Shown piece by piece: positions 1 through 6,120 of a stretch of 18,620 nucleotides of DNA. Origin of the DNA: CBEULR01 sp965544035 (lineage in GTDB: Bacteria; Bacillota; Desulfotomaculia; Desulfotomaculales; Desulforudaceae); contig CBEULR010000025.1 in NCBI GenBank assembly GCA_965544035.1, forward strand, positions 1 to 18,620, given 5' to 3'. The translations under genes and the position numbers were made by a program. The notes beneath the pieces were generated by a model. That model did no database searches. It was not told the origin of the DNA and saw nothing but the letters and a program-made list of their open reading frames with translations. The first letter of the stretch is position 1; each line of letters opens with the position of its first letter.

Positions 1-611
1 GGGCGCCCGAGACGATGATGGTTAAGCCGGAATCCGGAACCCCGGCGCCGGAAAAGCCCGCGCTACAGTCCGCCGCGACTGGTGCGGCCAAACCGGAGGT
101 GCCGACTGCAGCCCCGCCCGGAAGTGAGATGCGCGAAGCCGCAGCCGCTGTGGAACCGCGTGGTCCGGCGGTCCCGCAGGCCCAGGGCGTGCAGGAGCCG
201 GTCGCCCGGCAGGTGGTGCAGCGGGTGCTGGCCGAGCTGGAACAGCTGCGCGGTCAGGTGGGCAAGGTGGTGCGTCTGGAACTGCGGCTCAACCCGCCCG
301 AACTGGGCAAAGTGGTTGTGCGCCTGATCTGGCAGACTGGCGGCCTGGAAGCCCGGTTCCTGGCCGGAGACCAGGCGGTGCGGGGGGCGATTGAACAGTC
401 CCTGCCCCAGCTGCGCGAGGCACTGGGCAGACAGGATGTGAACCTGCTGGATGTCTCGGCCGACCTGGCCCGTGAAAACGACGGCCAGCCGATGCGGCGC
501 GAACCGCGCGGAGCTCGGCTGATCTGGAATCCGGCGGTGCCGGAAGAAGCGGAGAACCCCGCGCGAGAGCCGCAAACGGCCATGGCCTGGGTGATCAACC
601 GCTTGGCCTGA
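1..611 (+). CDS. fliK: FliK, flagellar hook-length control protein (3' part, runs off left edge)
   Basis: The reading frame is open to the left edge, so the 5' part lies outside the window. The first visible part is a Pro/Ala/Glu-rich linker typical of the disordered middle of FliK. From about base 210 comes a compact C-terminal domain with the motif LRLNPPELGKVVVRL followed by a region predicted as beta strands and then helix (LPQLREALGRQDVNLLDVSV-like). This matches the FliK C-terminal hook-length domain (Flg_hook, PF02120). In known systems FliK is secreted during hook growth and its C-terminal domain touches FlhB, switching export from hook to filament subunits; a matching FlhB lies about 5.5 kb downstream. 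The gene is followed by flgD after 22 nt. The family call is firm, but the total length and N-terminal part cannot be judged. Confidence 0.9.
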   Translation, partial: APETMMVKPESGTPAPEKPALQSAATGAAKPEVPTAAPPGSEMREAAAAVEPRGPAVPQAQGVQEPVARQVVQRVLAELEQLRGQVGKVVRLELRLNPPELGKVVVRLIWQTGGLEARFLAGDQAVRGAIEQSLPQLREALGRQDVNLLDVSADLARENDGQPMRREPRGARLIWNPAVPEEAENPAREPQTAMAWVINRLA

Positions 612-615
612 CCGG

Positions 616-624
616 AAAGGAGGA
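616..624 (+). promoter_or_regulatory. Ribosome binding site of flgD
   Basis: AAAGGAGGA, nearly perfect complement to the 16S rRNA 3' end, 9 nt before the flgD ATG. It fixes the flgD start at 634. Confidence 0.8.
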
Positions 625-633
625 GAGTGCGAG

Positions 634-1116
634 ATGGAGATTCGGAGCGATTTTTTCCTGCCGAGCGTGCAGGAGACCAAACCCCAGAGCAAGCCCGGCG
701 GTCTGTTCGATCAGGACACATTTCTGAAGCTGCTTGTCGCCCAGCTGCAGAATCCCAGCCCCTTCGAGCCGCCCGATGTGGACCAGATGCTGAATCAGTC
801 GGTCCAGTACGGCATCATTGAGCGGCTGCTTCAATTGGAACAGCAGATGGAAGTGATGAACCGGAGCGTCTACATGGCCCGGGCCGCCGAACTCATTGGG
901 CGCGAGGTCGTGGTGGCGCACGGCAGTGAACTGGTTACCGGTATTGTGGACCGGGTGGTCTTCACCGAGCTGGGCGCTAACGTGGTCATCGGATCGGGAC
1001 AGTACGACATTAACGCGGTAATGGAGGTCAAGTCGTCGGCACCAGCACAACCGGAGCGAGAGGTCAAGAGTGAAGAGGAAGCCGATGTAGAGACAGGTGA
1101 TGACATTGGTGAATAA
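634..1116 (+). CDS. flgD: FlgD, hook-capping / hook scaffold protein
   Basis: Protein of 160 residues. The N-terminal part carries the FlgD signature: FLKLLVAQLQNPSPFEP followed by a helix (MLNQSVQYGIIERLLQLEQQ), matching the N-terminal FlgD domain (PF03963). The C-terminal part, beginning around GREVVV, resembles only the small beta domain; the larger Ig-like/tudor insert of enterobacterial FlgD is missing, as is usual in Firmicutes. The known role is a cap at the tip of the growing hook that helps FlgE subunits polymerise. It lies between fliK and the TIGR02530 gene, the standard order. The last 30 residues are acidic (EEEADVE) and overlap the next gene. The start is supported by a strong AAAGGAGGA site. 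Confidence 0.92.
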   Translation: MEIRSDFFLPSVQETKPQSKPGGLFDQDTFLKLLVAQLQNPSPFEPPDVDQMLNQSVQYGIIERLLQLEQQMEVMNRSVYMARAAELIGREVVVAHGSELVTGIVDRVVFTELGANVVIGSGQYDINAVMEVKSSAPAQPEREVKSEEEADVETGDDIGE

Positions 1117-1477
1117 GATCGGCGGTATCGGTGCATCGGCACCCCGTCCGGGAAGCACCCCGGTGAAGAAGGGCGCAGAGGATTTCGGCGCTCTGCTGCA
1201 GCGTGAGCTGGTCAAGCAGAACGAGCTCAGGTTTTCGGTACACGCCTTAAGGCGCCTCTCCGAACGGCAGATTGAACTCTCACCGGCCGACCTGCAGAAG
1301 ATCAATCAAGCCGCGACGCTGGCCCAAAACAAGGGTGCCCGGCAGTCCCTGCTGATCTATGGGGATCTCGCGCTGGTGACCAGCATCGACAACCGGACGG
1401 TGGTCACGGCGGTGGACAACGCGTCGAACGAACAGCGGGTTTTTACCAACATTGATAGTGCGGTTATCGTCAAGTAG
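1100..1477 (+). CDS. TIGR02530-type flagellar operon protein
   Basis: About 125 residues. The conserved core is visible: FSVHALRRLSERQIEL, then a helix with KGARQSLLIYGDLALV, then NRTVVTAVDN and the terminal FTNIDSAVI. I recognise this as the 'flagellar operon protein' family (TIGR02530; DUF3766-like) that sits between flgD and flgE in many Clostridia and Bacilli. Its biochemical function is not established as far as I know; position suggests a role in hook assembly. The start is ambiguous: GTG 1097, ATG 1100, TTG 1106 and GTG 1109 are all in frame. AGGTGAT at 1095-1101 is a very good Shine-Dalgarno match and would best serve GTG 1109 (7 nt spacing). All choices overlap the end of flgD, suggesting translational coupling. 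Confidence 0.85.
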   Translation: MTLVNKIGGIGASAPRPGSTPVKKGAEDFGALLQRELVKQNELRFSVHALRRLSERQIELSPADLQKINQAATLAQNKGARQSLLIYGDLALVTSIDNRTVVTAVDNASNEQRVFTNIDSAVIVK

Positions 1478-1527
1478 GCAGCCGGTCCTTCGGGAGGCTG
1501 CGGGTTGTGGAACGACGGAAGCAACCC
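1478..1527 (+). promoter_or_regulatory. Two tandem hairpins upstream of flgE
   Basis: Immediately after the TIGR02530 stop codon, GCAGCC (1478-1483) pairs with GGCTGC (1496-1501). Inside it TCC pairs with GGA around a TTCG loop, giving a cUUCGg tetraloop with a two-base bulge. Directly abutting, GGGTTG (1502-1507) pairs with CAACCC (1522-1527) around a 14-nt loop. No T-run follows, so this is not a normal intrinsic terminator. The flgE ribosome site starts 9 nt later. It could be an mRNA processing or stabilising element that sets hook protein output; that is inference. Confidence 0.5.
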
Positions 1528-1536
1528 ATACCGAAC

Positions 1537-1544
1537 AAAGGAGG
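1537..1544 (+). promoter_or_regulatory. Ribosome binding site of flgE
   Basis: AAAGGAGG, 8 nt before ATG 1553. It decides the flgE start against the longer reading frame from 1505, which would begin inside the second hairpin. Confidence 0.85.
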
Positions 1545-1552
1545 ACACATTT

Positions 1553-2512
1553 ATGTTGAGATCACTCACCTCAGGCGTATCCGGCCTGCGCAACCACCAG
1601 GTTAAGATGGATGTTATTTCCAATAATATCGCCAACGTGAACACCACGGCCTTCAAGTGCGGCCGGGTGAACTTCCAGGAGGTACTCAGCCAGAATATCC
1701 GCGGCAATTCGATGTCCAATATCGGCGTCGACTCGATCAATCCCGCCCAGATCGGACTGGGGGTGGCGGTGCAGTCAATCGATATGCTGTTCAGCCAGGG
1801 CGCGCCCGTCACGACCAACCGGGTGCTGGACATCTGTATTGACGGGAACGGCTTCTTCCGCCTCGGAAAATACGGTGACGATGGTTCAGGCCCGCAGATT
1901 ATAGAGTATTACTACACCCGTGATGGTTCCTTCTATGTGGATGACGAAGGCTACCTGGTCAACGCGGCCGGGTTGTACGTGTTGGGTGTCGGCGCGGACT
2001 CGAGCAGCTGGTTGGATGATGCGGCCATCGCAGAGGTGAACAACGGAGCGTACGACGTTTTTGCAGCGATGGGTGCAAATTTTGCCGGCGAACGCATTCA
2101 GCTTTTTGACCCCACCGGGACAGATGCAGGTCTGGATGATGGCCTGACCACTCTGCGCATCGACGCGAACGGTTTGGTGTATGTGAACGGTCGTACGGAC
2201 CAGGCTGCTCTGATTTTGGTGGACAATTACGCAAACCCGGAAAACCTGACCAAACACGGCAGCAACTTGTACGAGGTACCACTTCGGGATGACGGCAGCG
2301 GCACCTACATTCCGTATACAGACGGCTGGGGGGTTCCCAGCGGCGCCGGCGGTCAGGGGAAACTGATCTCCGGGGCGCTGGAGATGTCCAACGTGGACCT
2401 CTCCAATGAATTCGCGGAAATGATCAAGGCGCAGCGCGGTTTCCAGGCGAACGCGCGGGTGATCACCGTTTCCGACGAGATGCTCGGTGAACTGATCAAC
2501 CTGAAGCGCTAA
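1553..2512 (+). CDS. flgE: Flagellar hook protein FlgE
   Basis: Protein of 319 residues starting MLRSLTSGVSGLRNHQ. The N-terminal helix carries the rod/hook family motif SNNIANVNTTAFK (PF00460), and the middle has the FlgE-type IDGNGFFRL and YTRDGSFYVDDEGYLVN segments. The C-terminal helix has GALEMSNVDLSNEFAEMIKAQRGFQANARV (PF06429 type, two overlapping parts). It forms the curved hook that joins rod and filament and is exported without a signal peptide. Length is short to medium for the family. Two cysteines (FKCGR near residue 37, and DICIDG near residue 100) are unusual, since exported flagellar axial proteins normally avoid cysteine. FlgE and FlgG look alike, but position after flgD and the terminal motif favour FlgE. 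No SwrD/FlbD gene follows; only 27 nt separate it from fliL. Confidence 0.9.
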   Translation: MLRSLTSGVSGLRNHQVKMDVISNNIANVNTTAFKCGRVNFQEVLSQNIRGNSMSNIGVDSINPAQIGLGVAVQSIDMLFSQGAPVTTNRVLDICIDGNGFFRLGKYGDDGSGPQIIEYYYTRDGSFYVDDEGYLVNAAGLYVLGVGADSSSWLDDAAIAEVNNGAYDVFAAMGANFAGERIQLFDPTGTDAGLDDGLTTLRIDANGLVYVNGRTDQAALILVDNYANPENLTKHGSNLYEVPLRDDGSGTYIPYTDGWGVPSGAGGQGKLISGALEMSNVDLSNEFAEMIKAQRGFQANARVITVSDEMLGELINLKR

Positions 2513-2539
2513 AGATTCTTAGTTAAGGCAGGCTCCAAA

Positions 2540-3022
2540 ATGGCGAACGGAACAAAGGCGAACCAGTCCAACGGGGCACCGGCCCCGGCGAGGAAAAGCG
2601 GGTTAAAGCTGGTGCTGATCTTATTCCTGGCGGCCGCCCTGGCGGCGGCCGCCTACCACTACTTTTTCTTTTATGGATCGCACCTCTTGGCCGGTCAAAG
2701 AGAACCGGCGGAACCGCCGGTGAAGACGGTGGATATGGGCAACCTGACCGTCAACCTGGCCGACCTGTCCGGTGCCCGCTACCTGCGAGTGCATATCGTG
2801 ATCGAGTTGCCGGAGGACAAAGATCTTGAAGCCGAATTCGCCGCGTGCGAGCACCGCATCCGGCACGACGTGCTGTACAAACTGCGGCAGAAGACAGCAT
2901 CCGAAGTCCGGAGTCCGGAGGGTCTGGATGCCCTCTGTTCCGAGCTTCTGGAAGAGGTCAACAGCCACCTGACCAAAGGGCAGGCCAAAGGTTTGTTCTT
3001 CCGGGAATACCTGGTTCAGTAG
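2540..3022 (+). CDS. fliL: FliL, flagellar basal-body associated protein
   Basis: Protein of 160 residues with a short cytoplasmic N-terminus, one membrane helix (about residues 21-45, very Ala/Leu rich, ending in HYFFFYG), and a periplasm-side or external domain. The domain has the FliL hallmarks: VKTVDMGNLTVNLAD, a strand YLRVHIVIEL, then HRIRHDVLYKLRQKTASEV and the end FFREYLVQ. FliL (PF03748) is known to ring the stator units and improve torque. The start ATG has a weak site (AAGGCAGG). It follows flgE by 27 nt and precedes the FliN-like gene by 32 nt. The call is secure. Confidence 0.92.
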   Translation: MANGTKANQSNGAPAPARKSGLKLVLILFLAAALAAAAYHYFFFYGSHLLAGQREPAEPPVKTVDMGNLTVNLADLSGARYLRVHIVIELPEDKDLEAEFAACEHRIRHDVLYKLRQKTASEVRSPEGLDALCSELLEEVNSHLTKGQAKGLFFREYLVQ

Positions 3023-3054
3023 TCAGGGGTTGTCAACTACCATAGCGGCGGTGA

Positions 3055-3441
3055 ATGAAGATGGCGATGACCGAAGTGGAAATCAGTGAATTCCTGTCCC
3101 GGCTCCAGAATGAGCCCGGGGCGCAGGTAAGACGAGTGCGCTTCCCCGATCTCACTTCTCAAACGGGATCCGGCATGAAGATTAGCCTGCGGTATCTCGA
3201 CGACGTGCCGGTCGACCTCTACGCCGAACTGGGCGAAAAGGTGATTCGGGTGGGGGAATTCCTCAACTTGCGGGAAGGGATGATCCTGGAGCTTAACAAG
3301 CCGGCCGGGGAAACGGTGGTGCTGAAGGTGAACGGACTGCCCTTTGCCCGCGGCGAGGTCATCGTAATCAGTGATTCGTTCGCAGTCCGGCTGCACAACA
3401 TTGCACGGCCGCGCGTATACGAGGCGGATGATGTCTTATGA
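3055..3441 (+). CDS. fliN: FliN-like single-domain switch protein (SpoA domain)
   Basis: About 128 residues. The second half is a single SpoA/FliN-C domain: DVPVDLYAELGEKVIRVGEFL, LREGMILELNKPAGE, VLKVNGLPFARGEVIVI and a terminal FAVRLHNI (PF01052). The first 40 residues lack the EIDALL CheY-binding motif and lack a CheC-like domain, so it differs from the FliY at 17273. FliN-type proteins build the lower part of the C-ring and help deliver export substrates. ATG 3055, 3061 and 3067 are all in frame; GGCGGTGA just upstream best serves 3061. The stop codon overlaps the fliO start as ATGA. Because fliM and fliY lie at the far end of the window, this is an additional SpoA protein. Confidence 0.85.
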   Translation: MKMAMTEVEISEFLSRLQNEPGAQVRRVRFPDLTSQTGSGMKISLRYLDDVPVDLYAELGEKVIRVGEFLNLREGMILELNKPAGETVVLKVNGLPFARGEVIVISDSFAVRLHNIARPRVYEADDVL

Positions 3442-3818
3442 GCGATCTGTTCTGGGCCGGAGTAAGGCTGGTGGTGGCGCTCCCCCTGGTGCTCCTGCTC
3501 TGCTACCTGGTTCTCCGGTATGCTCTGCCGAAGTGCATGACCGGGTTCGGGGGCGGGCGCCGGATGCGCGTGGTGGAGCAGCTCCAGCTCGGGCCGAAAG
3601 CCGCCCTGACGCTGGTGCGGGTCGGCTCCCGGTATTACCTCCTGGCCCATCAGGACGGATCGGTGGCTCTGGTCAAGGAATACGAAGAACTGCCCGAGAC
3701 GATCGAAGCCGAGGCTTTTGACGGGCTTAATGCCAAGCCGCTCACGCCGCTTGATCCCCTGCTCAAGCGTTTAGGCGTCGGCGGTACGATGCGAAGGGGC
3801 AAAGTCCACCGTGGGTGA
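3438..3818 (+). CDS. fliO: FliO, flagellar export apparatus assembly protein
   Basis: Protein of 126 residues with one membrane helix (about residues 7-27, VRLVVALPLVLLLCYLVLRY) near the N-terminus. A small cytoplasmic domain follows with the FliO pattern MRVVEQLQLGPKAALTLVRVG and YYLLAHQDGSVALVKEY (FliO/FliZ family, PF04347). It helps FliP assemble in the membrane. The ATG overlaps the preceding stop by 4 nt (ATGA), a sign of coupled translation, and its 3' end overlaps the fliP start. The family is poorly conserved, but context directly before fliP makes the call strong. Confidence 0.88.
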   Translation: MSDLFWAGVRLVVALPLVLLLCYLVLRYALPKCMTGFGGGRRMRVVEQLQLGPKAALTLVRVGSRYYLLAHQDGSVALVKEYEELPETIEAEAFDGLNAKPLTPLDPLLKRLGVGGTMRRGKVHRG

Positions 3819-4575
3819 GCGGATGAGGAGACTTCTACTAATCACGGCTTTCGCCGCAACCGGTATCCTGGCCGTGCATCAGCCGGCTCTCGCTCAGCCG
3901 TTGCCGGTGCCGAACATCGACCTGAATATCGGTCCGGCCGAGTCTCCGGGCGAGGTGGTAGACAGCGTCAGGCTGCTGATATTCCTGACCATGCTGTCAC
4001 TGTTGCCCGCCTTCCTGGTGATGGTCACCTCGTTTACCCGAATCATTGTGGTGCTGGCCTTTCTGAAGACGGCGATGGGGACGCATCAGGCTCCGCCCGC
4101 TGTAGTGCTGATCGGGCTGGCCCTGTTTTTGACGGTGTTCATTATGGCACCGGTTTACGGAGAGATCAACCAGACGGCGCTGCAGCCGTTTATGGCCGGT
4201 GAGATCGACCAGGTGCAGGCCCAGGAACGCGCCTCCGCGCCGCTGCGCGAATTCATGCTGAAGCAGACCAGGGACAAGGATCTGGAGCTGTTCGTCAACC
4301 TGTCCGGAGTGGAGAATCCGGTGCGGGAAACACTCCCGCTTACCACGGTGATTCCGGCCTTTGTGATCAGCGAGCTGAAGACGGCGTTCCAGATGGGCTT
4401 TATGCTCTACCTGCCGTTCCTGATCATCGACATGGTGGTGGCCAGCATCCTGCTCTCGATGGGGATGTTCATGCTGCCGCCGGTGATGATATCGCTTCCT
4501 TTTAAGTTGTTATTGTTTGTGCTGGTGGACGGCTGGTACCTGGTTGTTCGTTCGTTGGTTGAGAGCTTCTATTGA
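3811..4575 (+). CDS. fliP: FliP, flagellar export gate protein
   Basis: Protein of 254 residues (GTG 3811; ATG 3823 gives 250). It begins with a cleavable-looking signal peptide (RRLLLITAFAATGILAV, ending ALAQP), as in many FliP. The core has LLSLLPAFLVMVTSFTRIIVVLAFL, GLALFLTVFIMAPV, and the C-terminal ISELKTAFQMGFMLYLPFLI and MLPPVMISLPFKLLLFVLVDGW (PF00813). FliP forms the pentameric export pore with FliQ and FliR. One oddity: the usual PPNQV before GLALFLT reads PPAVV here, so the conserved Asn-Gln is replaced. The C-terminus (SLVESFY) is one residue past the usual SF ending, and the repeat-bounded cassette begins within 2 nt after the stop. The protein appears intact. Confidence 0.95.
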   Translation: MGERMRRLLLITAFAATGILAVHQPALAQPLPVPNIDLNIGPAESPGEVVDSVRLLIFLTMLSLLPAFLVMVTSFTRIIVVLAFLKTAMGTHQAPPAVVLIGLALFLTVFIMAPVYGEINQTALQPFMAGEIDQVQAQERASAPLREFMLKQTRDKDLELFVNLSGVENPVRETLPLTTVIPAFVISELKTAFQMGFMLYLPFLIIDMVVASILLSMGMFMLPPVMISLPFKLLLFVLVDGWYLVVRSLVESFY

Positions 4576-4576
4576 G

Positions 4577-4609
4577 AGTAGTGAGTAGTGAGTAGTGAGG
4601 ATCGAGTAG
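4577..4609 (+). repeat. Left inverted-repeat arm, tandem AGTAGTG heptamers
   Basis: Three perfect AGTAGTG heptamers, then AGGATCG and AGTAG. It starts 1 nt after the fliP TGA (4573-4575). Its inverted partner is at 4987-5019. In an RNA the arms would give 29 Watson-Crick pairs plus one G-U out of 33. Confidence 0.85.
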
Positions 4610-4617
4610 AGGGGATA

Positions 4618-4980
4618 ATGCGTAAGCCTGCAAGGAAGTTTGAGGATCTGGTGGTGTGGCGGAAGGCGCACATGTTTGTGCTGATGGTGTATCGCCTTAC
4701 CGCAAAGTTTCCGAAGGATGAACGGTATGGCTTATCGTCACAGCTTCGGCGCGCTGCAGTTTCAATCGCAGCCAACATTGTAGAAGGCTTTCGCAAACGG
4801 AGCAATGCAGAAAAAATCCGGTTTCTGAGCATTGCCCAAGGCTCCGCCGAGGAATGCCGGTATTACCTGATCCTTGCAAGAGACCTGGGCTATGGCAACT
4901 TCCACAAAGCAAACAAGCTCCTGGAAGAAGTGAGCAAGTTACTGGAAGCTTGCATCACCGCCCTTGAAAACCGCAAGTAA
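4618..4980 (+). CDS. Four-helix-bundle protein (S23 / 23S rRNA intervening-sequence family)
   Basis: Protein of 120 residues starting MRKPARKFEDLVVWRKAH. Family markers are clear: FEDLVVWRKA at the start, FPKDERYGLSSQLRRAA, then VSIAANIVEGFRKRS, FLSIAQGSAEECRYYL and a final amphipathic helix. This is the four-helix-bundle S23/IVP family (TIGR02436, PF05635), whose members form oligomeric bundles, are found in 23S rRNA intervening sequences, and are related to the accessory protein Avd of diversity-generating retroelements. Cellular function is unknown for most, and no reverse transcriptase or variable repeat is visible here. ATG 4618 is chosen over the upstream GTG 4588, which lies inside the repeat arm; GAGGGG at 4609-4614 is its ribosome site, at short spacing. 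The gene interrupts the fliP-fliQ pair and has no evident motility role. Confidence 0.9.
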   Translation: MRKPARKFEDLVVWRKAHMFVLMVYRLTAKFPKDERYGLSSQLRRAAVSIAANIVEGFRKRSNAEKIRFLSIAQGSAEECRYYLILARDLGYGNFHKANKLLEEVSKLLEACITALENRK

Positions 4981-4986
4981 TCACTC

Positions 4987-5019
4987 CTACTCAATGCTCA
5001 CTACTCGATACTCACTACT
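4987..5019 (-). repeat. Right inverted-repeat arm
   Basis: Read on the - strand it gives AGTAGTG, AGTATCG, AGTAGTG, AGCATTG, AGTAG. It is the inverted match to 4577-4609 with four differences, and begins 6 nt after the stop codon of the four-helix-bundle gene. Confidence 0.85.
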
Positions 5020-5048
5020 GGCACGGGCGGAGAACAAGTATCGAACAT

Positions 5049-5053
5049 GGAGG
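5049..5053 (+). promoter_or_regulatory. Ribosome binding site of fliQ
   Basis: GGAGG lies 8 nt before GTG 5062. It overlaps the upstream in-frame ATG (5047), so translation most likely begins at 5062, giving the typical FliQ start MTPE. Confidence 0.7.
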
Positions 5054-5061
5054 CATGCCAC

Positions 5062-5328
5062 GTGACGCCGGAAGCGTCCATCGAACTGGTCCAGAAGAGT
5101 CTCATGATGGTCCTGCTCCTCACCGCTCCACCGCTGCTGGTGAGCCTATTGGTGGGCCTCGTCATCAGCATCCTGCAGGCGGCCACCCAGGTGCAGGATC
5201 AGATGATTACCTTCGTCCCGCGCATGATGGCCGTATTTCTGAGCATTCTGATTCTGGCACCGTGGTATGTGAAGGTGCTTACCTCGTACGCCAACGAGAT
5301 CATCACGACTATGGCCGGGGTGGGTTAA
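5062..5328 (+). CDS. fliQ: FliQ, flagellar export gate protein
   Basis: Protein of 88 residues from GTG 5062, start MTPEASIELVQKSL. Two membrane helices are visible (about 13-37 and 51-75). Between them is the FliQ hallmark LVISILQAATQVQDQMITFVPR (two parts), and after it ILAPWYVKVL (PF01313). FliQ joins FliP and FliR in the export pore, usually as four copies. A longer reading from ATG 5047 would add five residues (MEACH) but lacks a well-placed ribosome site. The usual length of 86-90 residues supports 5062. The spacing to fliR is 7 nt. The region between the cassette's right arm and this start (about 42 nt) is probably the remainder of the original fliP-fliQ junction. Confidence 0.93.
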   Translation: MTPEASIELVQKSLMMVLLLTAPPLLVSLLVGLVISILQAATQVQDQMITFVPRMMAVFLSILILAPWYVKVLTSYANEIITTMAGVG

Positions 5329-5335
5329 CCGGACG

Positions 5336-6118
5336 ATGAATCCCCTGCTCGATCTGACCCACTTGGCGGCATTTATGCTGGTGATCGCCCGGCTGACGGC
5401 CTTCATGGTTACCTGCCCGGTGTTCTCGATGCGGGAGATCCCGGCTCCGGTCAAAGCCGGACTGGGTTTTGTTCTGGCCCTGGCGCTGTACCCGACCGCC
5501 CTGCAGCACGCGCCGGCGCCGCCCCTGGATCACAGCCTGGCCTTCATCCTGGCGGTGGCGCAGGAGACGGCCGTGGGCCTCGGGCTGGGCATCCTGACCA
5601 GCTTTGTGTTTACCGGAATGCGCGTGGCCGGGCAGTTTCTCGGGATCCAAATGGGCTTCGCCATCTCGGAAATGATCGACCCAAGCAGCAGCCGCAACGC
5701 GATCATCTCCGAACTGCTGTGGATGCTCGGCCTGGTGTTCTTTGTCAGTATGAACGGGCATTACATCCTGGTGGGCGCTCTGGCCCGGAGTTTCGAACTG
5801 GTGCCGCTGGGGGCGGCTGTGGCGCAGATGAAGACGGCGCTGTTTGTGGCGCAGTGCTTCGCCGGGATGTTTCTGATCGCCCTGAAGATTGCGGCGCCGC
5901 TGATGGGCGTGCTGCTGGTGACCGACATCACGCTCGGCCTGCTGGTGCGTATGGTGCCGCAGATCAACGTGTTCATGCTGGGATTTCCCTTTAAGATCCT
6001 GACGGGAATCCTGACACTGGCCGTCACCGTCCCGATGGCCGGATGGGTGATGGGACGGGTCTTCGACCAGATGCATACCGACCTGTTGATTCTGATGCGC
6101 CTCTTAGGTGGTGATTAG
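5336..6118 (+). CDS. fliR: FliR, flagellar export gate protein
   Basis: Protein of 260 residues, highly hydrophobic, with about six membrane helices. Family features: ARLTAFMVTCPVFSMREIPAPVKAGLGFVLAL near the N-terminus (shown as a continuous family region), then GLGLGILTSFVFTGMRVAGQFLG and IQMGFAISEMIDP, and the ending GFPFKILTGILTL (PF01311). FliR contributes one subunit to the FliPQR pore and contacts FlhB. ATG 5336 is 7 nt after fliQ. The 3' end carries AGGTGGTGAT, which serves as the ribosome site for flhB, so the two genes are tightly coupled although not fused. Confidence 0.94.
   Translation: MNPLLDLTHLAAFMLVIARLTAFMVTCPVFSMREIPAPVKAGLGFVLALALYPTALQHAPAPPLDHSLAFILAVAQETAVGLGLGILTSFVFTGMRVAGQFLGIQMGFAISEMIDPSSSRNAIISELLWMLGLVFFVSMNGHYILVGALARSFELVPLGAAVAQMKTALFVAQCFAGMFLIALKIAAPLMGVLLVTDITLGLLVRMVPQINVFMLGFPFKILTGILTLAVTVPMAGWVMGRVFDQMHTDLLILMRLLGGD
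6106..6115 (+). promoter_or_regulatory. Ribosome binding site of flhB
   Basis: AGGTGGTGAT matches AGGAGGTGAT at 9 of 10 positions and lies inside the last codons of fliR. The CTG at 6121 follows after 5 nt. It supports a CTG start for flhB. Confidence 0.7.
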
Positions 6119-6120
6119 CC

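Larger units (their letters stand above)
4577..5019 (+). mobile_element. IVS-like cassette: S23-family gene inside a 33-nt inverted repeat
   Basis: A roughly 443-bp unit splits fliP from fliQ, which are normally adjacent. It consists of a left arm, one gene for a four-helix-bundle protein (4618-4980), and an inverted right arm. The arms match at 29 of 33 positions. The layout is like the intervening sequences of some 23S rRNA genes, where an ORF of this same family is enclosed by complementary ends. No transposase and no clear target-site duplication are visible. The G+C content of the insert looks lower than that of its neighbours. That it is or was mobile is inference. Confidence 0.55.

Noticed and set aside
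1478..1527. Intrinsic terminator between the TIGR02530 gene and flgE.
   Set aside because: No T-run follows either stem, and the cluster continues on the same strand.
4618..4980. Part of a diversity-generating retroelement (Avd-like protein).
   Set aside because: No reverse transcriptase and no template/variable repeat pair seen in the window; the protein fits the general S23 family.
4560..5030. Target-site duplication flanking the cassette.
   Set aside because: Bases outside the two arms (GAG on the left, GGCACGG on the right) show no matching direct repeat.
5309..6076. Long - strand open frame opposite fliR.
   Set aside because: His/Gln-rich shadow of fliR with no recognisable domain and no ribosome site.
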